Part shown: one piece after another, positions 53,047-61,241 of the stretch | Layout: every line of letters starts with the position of its first letter | Numbering within the stretch: the stretch's first letter is position 1 | Assembly (NCBI GenBank): GCA_035508495.1 | Contig: DATJMX010000073.1 | Span: forward strand, 29,778 to 93,777 | Source of the DNA: Candidatus Binataceae bacterium | Lineage (GTDB): Bacteria; Desulfobacterota; Binatia; Binatales; Binataceae | Length of the DNA: 64,000 nt | Direction: 5' to 3' | Made by a program: the position numbers and the translations under genes | The notes under the pieces: generated by a model | Seen by the model: the letters and a program-made list of their open reading frames with translations, nothing else | The model's database searches: none | Told to the model about the DNA's origin: nothing

Positions 53047-53919
53047 ATGGGCAGGATCATCATGATCGAGTCCGCGATCAACGGAAACGCTGCGCGCGAG
53101 CTCAATCCGAATATCCCGTATTCACCTCTGGAGATCGCCGACGATGCGATCGCGACGACCCATGCGGGCGCGGCGCTGATTCACTTTCACGTTCGCGATC
53201 CTCAGACCGGCCGCTGGGTCCAAGACGTGCCCTATTACGCCGAGGTCTATCGGCGCACCCGCGAAGTCTGCGATCCACTGCTCTGGCCGACATTCCCATT
53301 CGACGGAACGCCGGCCGAGCGCTTCCACCATTTCGTCGAGCTCGCGAAGGACAGCGTGACCAAGCCGGACCTCGGCGCGGCCGATATGGGCTCGGTGAAT
53401 CTCGCGACATATATTCCGCGCAGCAAAAAAATTCGCGGCGCCGGCTTTGTCTATCAGAATAGCTACGAGACCTGCCGCCAGTTCCTGGAGATGTCGCGCG
53501 AATTGGGACTCCGCCCTACTCTGCAAATCTTCGAGCCGGGTTTCCTGCGCGCGGCCTTAGTGTTTCTCGATCAGGGACTTATCACCGAACCTCTGATACT
53601 CAAGTTCTATCTCGGCGGACCGGAGCAGAACTTCGGCCTGCCGCCGACGATGAAGAGTCTCGAGGCGTACCTCGCGATGATCGAAGGTGTGCGATGCAAC
53701 TGGTTTGCGGCGACGCTCGGCGGCGACAACCTGCCGCTCGTGCCGGCGATCGCGAGTCTTGGCGGGCACGTGCGCGTCGGCCTCGAGGACTACCAGTACG
53801 CGCGCGACGGCCAACTGAGTAATCCGCAAATCGTCGAGCGCGCCGCGGCGATGATTCGCGCGATGGGTCACGAAGTCGCGACCAGCAGGCAGGCTCGCGA
53901 AATCCTCGAAGTTCAGTAG
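53047..53919 (+). CDS. BKACE (DUF849) beta-keto acid cleavage enzyme
   Basis: A 290-residue TIM-barrel zinc enzyme of the BKACE family (3-keto-5-aminohexanoate cleavage enzyme-like), which condenses a beta-keto acid with acetyl-CoA to give acetoacetate and an acyl-CoA. The zinc motif is HFHVRD (His46, His48; usual HxHxRD). ATHAGAALIHFHVR, PTLQIFEPGF, and the end GLEDY are family-like. GAGGTGAC precedes ATG 53047. It follows the LLM genes and precedes two acyl-CoA dehydrogenase genes, which could process its acyl-CoA product. Confidence 0.88.
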   Translation: MGRIIMIESAINGNAARELNPNIPYSPLEIADDAIATTHAGAALIHFHVRDPQTGRWVQDVPYYAEVYRRTREVCDPLLWPTFPFDGTPAERFHHFVELAKDSVTKPDLGAADMGSVNLATYIPRSKKIRGAGFVYQNSYETCRQFLEMSRELGLRPTLQIFEPGFLRAALVFLDQGLITEPLILKFYLGGPEQNFGLPPTMKSLEAYLAMIEGVRCNWFAATLGGDNLPLVPAIASLGGHVRVGLEDYQYARDGQLSNPQIVERAAAMIRAMGHEVATSRQAREILEVQ

Positions 53920-54014
53920 CATCGCAACGAAGCCCGCGATCATTGCCGCACCCGACCTGTTCGTGGCATTAGACGATCATCTTCAACGATCGTCGCGGAG
54001 CAGGTTTCATTGCG

Positions 54015-55175
54015 ATGAGCGCATCAAACGAATCGAGAGCCGAGCCGGCGCGGCGCATCCAATTCGCCTTCACCGACGAGCAGGAGCAGTTCCGCTCCGC
54101 GCTCAGAAGGTTTCTCGCCGACAAGTCGACGACGACGGCGGTGCGCCGTCTGATGGCGACAGATGAAGGCTACGATCGCGAGGTGTGGCGCCAGCTCGGT
54201 GCTGAACTCGTCCTGCCCGGCATCCACATTCCGGAGCAGTACGGCGGCGCGGGGTTTGGGATGGTCGAGCTCGGCATCGCGATGGAAGAGATGGGACGGG
54301 CGCTACTCTGCGCGCCCTACTTCTCAACTGCGGTGCTCGCGGCGAATGCGATCCTGAACGCCGGCACCGATGCGCAGAAGAAAAGCCTGCTGCCCGCAAT
54401 CGCAAGTGGTGATCGCCTCGCCACGCTCGCGATCACCGAGCCCAACGGCAACTGGAATCCCGACGCGATCGCGCTAGCGGCAAAGCCGGACAGCAATTCG
54501 TACATTATCGATGGAACGAAGAGTTTCGTTGTCGATGGCCACATCGCGGATCTGCTGATCGTCGCCGCGCGCGATGCGGGCGGTGAGCTGGCGCTATTTT
54601 CACTGAAGGCGAATTCGGGCGGCGTCGATCGCCATCTCCTCGATTCGATGGACCCGACGCGCAAGCTGGCGCGAATCGATTTCCACGGCGCGCACGCTGA
54701 ACTCCTCGGCACAACGAAAGACGGAGCCGCCGCGATCGCGCGCACGATGGATCAGGCCGCGATCGCGCTCGCCAACGAAATGGTCGGCGGCGCGCAGGCG
54801 CTGTTCGATTCGGCCGTTGCTTATTCCAAGTTGCGCGTGCAGTTCGGGCGCACGATCGGATCGTTTCAGGCGATCAAGCACAAGCTCGCTGACATGCTGT
54901 TGGAGTTGGAACTCTCGAAGTCAGCCGCCTACTATGCCGCGCAGGCGGCCGCCGCGGATGATCCCGACTGGCCGGCGCTGGCCTGTCTCGCCAAGGCGTC
55001 GGCGTCGGAAACCTATCTGCATCTCGCCGCCGAAACGATCCAGATTCACGGCGGTATCGGCTTCACCTGGGACAACGATACGCATCTGTGGTTCAAGCGC
55101 GCCAAGAGTTCCGAGTCATTTCTCGGCCAACCGAGTTACCATCGCGAGCTTCTGATGCAGCGTTGGGGTGTGTAA
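54015..55175 (+). CDS. Acyl-CoA dehydrogenase, subunit-like 1
   Basis: A 386-residue FAD-dependent acyl-CoA dehydrogenase. The C-terminal domain has FGRTIGSFQAIKHKLADM and IQIHGGIGFTWDNDTHLW. The consensus ALTEP of the N-domain reads AITEPNGNWNPD, and the catalytic Glu is not easy to place, suggesting that this chain may be a non-catalytic partner of the next gene, as in heteromeric bacterial FadE pairs. It starts with ATG 54015 and ends three bases before the second dehydrogenase. A short dyad (GACGATC/GATCGTC at 53972-53994) precedes it. Confidence 0.88.
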   Translation: MSASNESRAEPARRIQFAFTDEQEQFRSALRRFLADKSTTTAVRRLMATDEGYDREVWRQLGAELVLPGIHIPEQYGGAGFGMVELGIAMEEMGRALLCAPYFSTAVLAANAILNAGTDAQKKSLLPAIASGDRLATLAITEPNGNWNPDAIALAAKPDSNSYIIDGTKSFVVDGHIADLLIVAARDAGGELALFSLKANSGGVDRHLLDSMDPTRKLARIDFHGAHAELLGTTKDGAAAIARTMDQAAIALANEMVGGAQALFDSAVAYSKLRVQFGRTIGSFQAIKHKLADMLLELELSKSAAYYAAQAAAADDPDWPALACLAKASASETYLHLAAETIQIHGGIGFTWDNDTHLWFKRAKSSESFLGQPSYHRELLMQRWGV

Positions 55176-55178
55176 GCA

Positions 55179-56423
55179 ATGGAAAAAATCAGCGAAGCGG
55201 AAATACGCGCGGAAGTCCGGAACTGGCTCGCCGCGAATTGGGATCCCGACATGGCGCTCGTGGAATGGCGCGGCAAGCTCGCGGATTCGGGCTGGGGCAT
55301 GCCGCAATGGCCGAAGCAATGGTACGGCCGCGGGCTGCCGATCGGCCTCGCCCGCGTCGTCGAAGAGGAATTCGCGGCAGTGGGCGCGGTCGGCGCTGCC
55401 AGGTCCGGGGTGCGGCTGCTCGCCGCGGCAACCTTGCTCGAGCACGGCTCCGATTTGCAAAAGAAGAAATTCCTGCGCCGCATCATCACCGGCGAAGACA
55501 CATGGTGTCAGCTATTCAGCGAGCCGGGCAGCGGCTCCGATCTCGGCGGCGCGACGACGCGGGCCGATCGCGTTGGTGACGAATGGGTCGTTAATGGGCA
55601 GAAGGTCTGGACGACCAGCGCGCATCACGCCGATCACGGGATCCTGCTGGCACGTACCGACTGGGACGTACCAAAGCATGATGGAATGTCATTTTTCGTC
55701 ATCGAGATCCGACAGCCCGGCGTCAACGTGCAGCCGCTCAAGCAGATGAACGGGCACGCCTCGTTCAATCAGGTCTTCTTCACCGACGCGAAGGTGCCGG
55801 CCGAGAACCTGGTCGGCAAGGTGGGCGAGGGATGGAAAGTCGCCATGACGACGCTTGCCCACGAGCGCCGCGGCGCTGACGGCCTCGCGCCCCCCTCGAA
55901 GCGCGGCACCCGCATCGGCAAGATTCACGCGGAGGAGCGCGCCGAAGTCGAGAAGGCTAACCAGCCTTACAAATGGTATCCGCAGCGCGCCGGCCGCGTC
56001 GATCTGATCATCGAGCGCGCCAAGGAAACCGGTGCGAACAAAGATCCGATCATCCGGCAGGAAGTCGCGAAGCTGATGATCCTTGCGAAATCCGCCGAGT
56101 GGACCGCGCGCCGCGCGCGAGCCGCCCAGCGCCAGGGACGTCCCCAAGGACCCGAAGGGTCGCTCGGCAAGCTCGCGGCAAGCCACGTCGCCCGCGGATG
56201 CGCCCGTGTTCACACATTGATAACGGGGAGCGACGCGATGTTGACCGGACCTGACAGCCCGCGCGGCGGCATAATCGCGGAAATCCTGGTTTCGGTGCCG
56301 GCGGTTTCGATCGCGGGTGGAACAGACGAAATTCAGCGCAACATCATCGCCGAGCGCGTCCTCGATCTGCCCAAGGAACCGCGCTTCGACACGGGTCCCT
56401 TCCGCAACGTGCGGCGGAACTGA
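55179..56423 (+). CDS. Acyl-CoA dehydrogenase, subunit-like 2
   Basis: A 414-residue FAD-dependent acyl-CoA dehydrogenase with CQLFSEPGSGSDLGGATTRA (flavin and substrate region), VNGQKVWTTSAHHADHG and AGGTDEIQRNIIAERVL (C-terminal acyl-CoA dehydrogenase motif). It is the partner of the gene three bases upstream; pairs of this kind form heterotetramers in steroid side-chain degradation. The cluster context suggests oxidation of a branched or side-chain acyl-CoA. Confidence 0.9.
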   Translation: MEKISEAEIRAEVRNWLAANWDPDMALVEWRGKLADSGWGMPQWPKQWYGRGLPIGLARVVEEEFAAVGAVGAARSGVRLLAAATLLEHGSDLQKKKFLRRIITGEDTWCQLFSEPGSGSDLGGATTRADRVGDEWVVNGQKVWTTSAHHADHGILLARTDWDVPKHDGMSFFVIEIRQPGVNVQPLKQMNGHASFNQVFFTDAKVPAENLVGKVGEGWKVAMTTLAHERRGADGLAPPSKRGTRIGKIHAEERAEVEKANQPYKWYPQRAGRVDLIIERAKETGANKDPIIRQEVAKLMILAKSAEWTARRARAAQRQGRPQGPEGSLGKLAASHVARGCARVHTLITGSDAMLTGPDSPRGGIIAEILVSVPAVSIAGGTDEIQRNIIAERVLDLPKEPRFDTGPFRNVRRN

Positions 56424-56550
56424 CACCAGAACTTAAAAAAGGAAATAATCGCGAAGGCATAAAGGCACTAAGCAAAGCGGCTTTGCCGCTTCGGCTCAAT
56501 TTTTTCTTAGTGTCTTTGGTGGTGAGTTTTTAACCCGTCGACGGGAATGA

Positions 56551-57021
56551 CTAGTCGCGTGCGCATGTCGATACTTTGACGTCGCAGTTCCTGCCGCCTT
56601 TGCGAGCGCAGGCCGCGAGCGCCTTGCCACTCGCATCACCGGCGCCATCGCCAAGGCTCGCCGCGTAGCGATTGTTGTCGCCAGCGGCAAGCGCGGCGCA
56701 GGTTTCCCAGAAGGTAATCACTACCTGGCAGCCGTTGCCTTCGTCGCTACAGTTGGCCAGTGCGTGCCGGTCGGCTTCGTTCTCCGAATGATAGTCGTAG
56801 GAGTATCCATACGATCCATCGCCGGGCGCGTACGCGATCGCGCCGTAGTTCACATGGTTTTGGCATTGATTCATGCAGTTCTGCTGCAACTCCCACTGAT
56901 CGGAGTTGTAAGTATCGGTACAAGTGTCGATGCAGCCGTTCACGCTTTCAGCGTGTGCGGAAGCTCGTACCAGCAGACCAATCGCGACACACATCGTTGA
57001 GAGAATCCACCAATGCTTCAT
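56551..57021 (-). CDS. Exported DUF4189-like protein
   Basis: A 156-residue secreted protein with a signal peptide (about 1-24, ending SAHAESV). It contains a Cys-rich segment (GCIDTCTDTY...NCMNQCQNH) and then a DUF4189-like domain (YGAIAYAPGDGSYGYSYDYHSENEADRHAL..., CQVVITFWETCAALAAGDN). Several cysteines likely form disulfides. ATG 57021 is preferred to 57039 because it places the signal peptide directly at the start. Function unknown. Confidence 0.8.
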   Translation of the reverse strand: MKHWWILSTMCVAIGLLVRASAHAESVNGCIDTCTDTYNSDQWELQQNCMNQCQNHVNYGAIAYAPGDGSYGYSYDYHSENEADRHALANCSDEGNGCQVVITFWETCAALAAGDNNRYAASLGDGAGDASGKALAACARKGGRNCDVKVSTCARD

Positions 57022-57166
57022 GCCAGTCACCCGAGGCAAAACGGATTAACAGCCAGACCTGCGAGCGTCAACTGCACGTGCGGCACAGGCCGCACGGTTT
57101 AAGAATTCTCACGCTCTGTGCAATATTGTTCCCTTTGGGGGACAAACGCGGGAGGGGAACCGTATA

Positions 57167-57919
57167 ATGAATCCGGTTGAACTAAGCACGGTCGTGTTCG
57201 CCAGCGTTTTCGGCGGCGCGATCCTTGGCATGGGGTTGCGAACAGTCCTGCCCGCGCATCACCTCAACACCGAGAGTAAGGATGTAGTCAAATTGGGCGT
57301 CGGCCTGATTGGCACAATGGCCGCCCTCGTATTGGGTCTGCTGGTCGCGTCGGCGAAATCTTCTTACGACGCGCGCGCGAGTGAGCTGACGCAGATGTCG
57401 GCGAATGCGATATTGCTCGATCGTGCATTGGCCCACTACGGCCCCGAGACCCACGAAGTCCGCGAGGTTCTCAAAGGCACCATGGAGCGGCTGCTGGCGC
57501 AGATTTGGCCGCAGGACAGCAAATCTGTCGGCGGGATAAGCTCAAGCATGAGCGGTGAAGTCTTATACGATAAGCTCGTGGAACTGACGCCTCATACCGA
57601 CGCTCAGCGCACTATCCAATCGCTGGCCGAATCGATAGCGTTCAACCTGGGTCAGACGCGGTGGTTGTTGTTCGAGCAGAACAGTAGTTCGATCTCGACG
57701 CCGTTCCTGGTCGTAGTGGTCTTCTGGTTAAGTGTACTATTTCTGAGTTTTGGTTTGTTCGCGCCTCATAACGCGACCGTGGTCGTCACGCTGCTGCTCA
57801 GCGCGATATCAGTTGCGGGCGCATTGTTTCTGATATTCGAGCTCGACCGCCCATTTTCCGGATTGATCCAAATATCCAGTGCGCCCCTGCAAAACGCTCT
57901 CGCGGTAATGGGTAAATAG
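57167..57919 (+). CDS. DUF4239 (bestrophin-like) membrane protein
   Basis: A 250-residue protein with helices at about 10-28, 42-62, 180-200 and 210-225; its middle region is hydrophilic. The DUF4239 family has a bestrophin-like topology. The GLIGTMAALVLGLLVASAK block is typical. GGGAGGGG precedes the ATG. Possible ion channel, unproven. Confidence 0.8.
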   Translation: MNPVELSTVVFASVFGGAILGMGLRTVLPAHHLNTESKDVVKLGVGLIGTMAALVLGLLVASAKSSYDARASELTQMSANAILLDRALAHYGPETHEVREVLKGTMERLLAQIWPQDSKSVGGISSSMSGEVLYDKLVELTPHTDAQRTIQSLAESIAFNLGQTRWLLFEQNSSSISTPFLVVVVFWLSVLFLSFGLFAPHNATVVVTLLLSAISVAGALFLIFELDRPFSGLIQISSAPLQNALAVMGK

Positions 57920-57937
57920 TCAAATCGACTGACTATT
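57915..57937. terminator. Short hairpin between convergent genes
   Basis: Stem AATAGTCA / TGACTATT with a seven-base loop, overlapping the DUF4239 stop, followed by ATATAT. Stem is weak and AT-rich. Confidence 0.35.
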
Positions 57938-57948
57938 ATATATCACCC

Positions 57949-58809
57949 TCACTGCGGCAGCGCGGATTCGCTTTCGGGGTTGCCCGCGATGCGGCTGTGC
58001 CACATTATGCGCGGCTGGCGCATGTCCCACGGCAGCGCGCGATGCAGCAGGCATCGATTGTCCCAGATCACGGCTTCGCCTGGCTTCCATGTATGCTGAT
58101 AGATGCGCGGCGGCTGGCATGCGAAATCGACCAGCTCCTGGAGGAAGCGCTCTGACTCAGACTTGTCCATCTCGGGGATGTTGTGCGCGTGGCGGCCGAT
58201 CACGAGCGACTTTCTGCCCGTATCCGGATGAACCTTGACCAGCGGCCGCAGCGGCACCGGACCATCGTGGAAGCCATAACCGCTATAGTCACTACCCCGT
58301 TTCGGACGATGACCCAGTTTCGACTGGCTATAGTAGAGCGAATGGTAGGCGGTGAGGCGCTCGACCTTGGCGCGAGTCTTATCATCGAGCGCGTCGTACG
58401 CGGCACGCATGTCCGCCCATCCCGTCTCCCCTCCCGCGCTCGGCACTACTTCGGCGCTAAACACGGCGCCCTTCGCCTGCACGGGCATGTAGGTGCTGTC
58501 GCAGTGCCAGCCCATATTGCCCTTGAGCACCTTCATAACGTCGCTATCGTCGTCCTCGGCGATGATTGTGCCGTCTTTCTTGACGTTGCTGATGGGCGCG
58601 ATGTCGAACTCGAGATTGCCGAATCGGCGCGCGAAGGCGATCTGCTCGTCGCGGCTCAGAAACTGATCGGGAAAGATCAGGAGCGCATAGTCGAGCCACG
58701 CCGCATGGAGATCCCGCCACGTCGAATCGTCGATCGCAGCGAGTTTCACGCCGCTGACAATAGCGCCGAAAGTAGCATCGAGAGGTCTGACTTCAAATTG
58801 GCGTGTCAC
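57949..58809 (-). CDS. TauD/TfdA-family Fe(II)/2-oxoglutarate dioxygenase
   Basis: A 286-residue enzyme with the iron motif WHCDSTY (HxD) near residue 103 and a distal His in the C-terminal block (NRCLLHRALPWD). An Arg following it (MRQPRIMWHSRI) would bind 2-oxoglutarate. The family hydroxylates taurine, phenoxyacetates, alkyl sulfates or related substrates; specificity cannot be predicted. The start is GTG 58809 after GGAGGATGTC. Confidence 0.9.
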   Translation of the reverse strand: MTRQFEVRPLDATFGAIVSGVKLAAIDDSTWRDLHAAWLDYALLIFPDQFLSRDEQIAFARRFGNLEFDIAPISNVKKDGTIIAEDDDSDVMKVLKGNMGWHCDSTYMPVQAKGAVFSAEVVPSAGGETGWADMRAAYDALDDKTRAKVERLTAYHSLYYSQSKLGHRPKRGSDYSGYGFHDGPVPLRPLVKVHPDTGRKSLVIGRHAHNIPEMDKSESERFLQELVDFACQPPRIYQHTWKPGEAVIWDNRCLLHRALPWDMRQPRIMWHSRIAGNPESESALPQ

Positions 58810-58865
58810 GACATCCTCCGCAACGGAACACGATATCGAAATTTATCGAGCAACCGCTCAAGGCG

Positions 58866-60494
58866 TCAAACGCGATCCTGAACTGATTCGCCCTCGATGA
58901 TCGTCGGCTTGACCAATTCTTCGCCGCCGGTTTTCGAGTGATCGATATTGTAATGGAGGCCGCGCGATTCCTTGCGCGCGATCGCCGAGCGCACGATGAG
59001 TTCCGCGACAACCACGAGATTGCGCAATTCGATCAGGTCGCCGTCGAGCAGGTGATCCCAGTAGTAGCTGTGAATCTCTTCCTTGAGCAACTCGATGCGA
59101 CTGAGGGCGCGATCGAGACGCCGATCGCTGCGCACGATTCCGACGTAGTTCCACATCAAACGTCGAATCTCGTCCCAGCTTTGGGTGATGAGCACGCGCT
59201 CCTCGCCGCGAATCGCGCGGCCCGGGTCCCATTCGGGGAACTCCGGCGGACGTCCACCGGTAGTCACCTCGCGCGCCGAGTCGAACGCGCGCCGGCCCAT
59301 CACCGCCGCTTCGAGCAGCGAGTTCGAGGCGAGCCGATTCGCGCCGTGAAGCCCAGTCATCGCGACTTCGCCAGCCGCGTAAAGGCCGGGGATCGATGTG
59401 CACGCATCGAGGTCAGTCACCACGCCGCCGCACATATAATGCGCCGCCGGCACGACCGGAATCGGACCGGCCGTCATGTCGATGCCGTAGCTCAGGCATC
59501 GCTTGTAGATGTTCGGGAAGCGGTCCTTGATATACCCGGCGTCGCGATGGCTGAGATCGAGGTAAACGAAATCGAGACCGTGACGCTTCATCTCGGAATC
59601 GATCGCGCGCGCCACGACGTCGCGCGGGGCCAGCTCCGCGTCGGCGTGGTAGTGCTTCATGAACGGCGTGCCGTCGGGACGCTTCAGGATCGCGCCCTCG
59701 CCGCGCAGCGCCTCGGAAATCAGAAACGACTTTGCCGCGGGATGGAAGAGGCACGTCGGATGGAATTGGTAGAATTCCATGTTGCCGATCGCGGCACCGG
59801 CGCGATATGCCATCGCCACGCCATCGCCCGACGCGATGTCGGGATTGGTCGTGTAGAGATAAACCTTGCCCGCGCCGCCGGTGGCGAGCAGCGTCGCGCG
59901 CGCGAGCACCTTTTCGATCTTGTTGGTCGCGCGATCGAGCGCATACACGCCCCAGCATGCGCCAGGATGGCCGCCGCTCGGCGACTCGACCAGCAGATTG
60001 ATCGCAACGTGATTCTCGAGCGTGCGGATATTGGGATTCGCCGCGGCGGCAGCAGTCAGCGCACGCATGATCTCGCGGCCGGTCAAATCCTGCGCATGCA
60101 GAACGCGGCGATGGCTGTGGCCGCCCTCGCGGCCAAGATCGTACTCGACTTCGTTTTCGCCGTTCGAATTTTCAAGCTTGGTAAATTGCGTGCCGTACCT
60201 GATGAGCTCACGCACCGCCGCCGGACCGCCGCGAACGATCGCCTCGACCGCGGCGCGATCGCATAGACCGGCGCCCGCGCGCAGCGTGTCGTCGACATGC
60301 GACTCGAACGAATCGCTGACGCTCCATACCGTGGCGATACCGCCTTGCGCATACGCGGTGTTCGCCTCGCCGCTATCGGCCTTGGTCAGGACGGTAACGG
60401 TGCCGGTCTCGGCCGCGGCCAGCGCGAAAGTAAGACCGGCGATCCCCCCGCCGATCACGAGAAAATCACTGTGGAGTGGAGAGCGATGCTTCAT
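58866..60494 (-). CDS. nadB: L-aspartate oxidase
   Basis: Flavoprotein oxidising L-aspartate to iminoaspartate for NAD biosynthesis. It has 542 residues. The FAD-binding DFLVIGGGIAGL lies near residue 10, with NTAYAQGGIATVW, EFYQFHPTCL, and GLHGANRLASNSLLEAAV (catalytic Arg). ATG 60494 has GAGGT eight bases before it. No nadA or nadC is adjacent in this window. Confidence 0.95.
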   Translation of the reverse strand: MKHRSPLHSDFLVIGGGIAGLTFALAAAETGTVTVLTKADSGEANTAYAQGGIATVWSVSDSFESHVDDTLRAGAGLCDRAAVEAIVRGGPAAVRELIRYGTQFTKLENSNGENEVEYDLGREGGHSHRRVLHAQDLTGREIMRALTAAAAANPNIRTLENHVAINLLVESPSGGHPGACWGVYALDRATNKIEKVLARATLLATGGAGKVYLYTTNPDIASGDGVAMAYRAGAAIGNMEFYQFHPTCLFHPAAKSFLISEALRGEGAILKRPDGTPFMKHYHADAELAPRDVVARAIDSEMKRHGLDFVYLDLSHRDAGYIKDRFPNIYKRCLSYGIDMTAGPIPVVPAAHYMCGGVVTDLDACTSIPGLYAAGEVAMTGLHGANRLASNSLLEAAVMGRRAFDSAREVTTGGRPPEFPEWDPGRAIRGEERVLITQSWDEIRRLMWNYVGIVRSDRRLDRALSRIELLKEEIHSYYWDHLLDGDLIELRNLVVVAELIVRSAIARKESRGLHYNIDHSKTGGEELVKPTIIEGESVQDRV

Positions 60495-60653
60495 CAAACT
60501 GACCTCGTATCTTTGCGTCAATTTGACACTTAGTCCCCAGCGGCCAGGCAGTCAAGGCTCGCGTTGCACTGGTTTGCTCCCGTTCCATGGATGACCTATC
60601 CTCGATCCAAAGGGATGGGACATCGCTCGAAGAGCGCGCAGCAGGAATTTGCC

Positions 60654-61241
60654 GTGGCATTCTCCACGCCCAACCTCGTCACGTACTTTCGCTTTGCAAC
60701 CGCGCCGATCCTCGTGTGGTTGCTGATGTATACGTCGCCGGCGGCCTCGTGGGCGGCAGCGGGGGTCTTCTTCGTCGCGACGATCAGCGACTACTTCGAC
60801 GGCTACCTTGCGCGCAGCTACGATTCGGTGACGACGCTCGGCAAGTTCCTCGACCCAATGGCGGACAAGCTGGTCGTGATGACGGCGCTCATCATGCTCG
60901 CGGGGATGGCGCGGACGCCGCATGTTCCGGCATGGATGGTCGCGGTGCTGGTCGCGCGCGAGACGATGGTCACGGGGCTGCGCGCAGTCGCGGCGGCGGA
61001 AGGCATGATCGTCGCGGCGGAAGAGCTCGGCAAATACAAGATGGCGCTGCAATCGATCGCGATCCACGGGCTGCTCATCCACTACACGTACTTCCACGTC
61101 GATTGCTTTGCGTTCGGGATGTTCGTGCTGTGGATTTCGCTGATCGTGGCGGTATGGTCGGGGATCGATTACTACGCGCGGGTGTTGACAGCGCTCAAAC
61201 CGATGCAACGGATGGGCGGCAGCAAACGGATGGCGATTTGA
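60654..61241 (+). CDS. pgsA: CDP-diacylglycerol-glycerol-3-phosphate 3-phosphatidyltransferase
   Basis: Membrane enzyme of phosphatidylglycerol synthesis. The CDP-alcohol phosphotransferase motif is DYFDGYLAR followed by GKFLDPMADK. It has about five membrane spans. Start GTG 60654 gives VAFSTPNLVTYFRF, the usual N-terminus, with AGGA upstream; open frame extends to 60564 with no resemblance. The 195-residue length fits. Its last 47 bases are overlapped on the other strand by the end of the integrase frame. Confidence 0.93.
   Translation: MAFSTPNLVTYFRFATAPILVWLLMYTSPAASWAAAGVFFVATISDYFDGYLARSYDSVTTLGKFLDPMADKLVVMTALIMLAGMARTPHVPAWMVAVLVARETMVTGLRAVAAAEGMIVAAEELGKYKMALQSIAIHGLLIHYTYFHVDCFAFGMFVLWISLIVAVWSGIDYYARVLTALKPMQRMGGSKRMAI

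Noticed and set aside
58938..60266. A 442-codon plus-strand frame opposite nadB
   Set aside because: Shadow of nadB, which carries strong motifs on the other strand.
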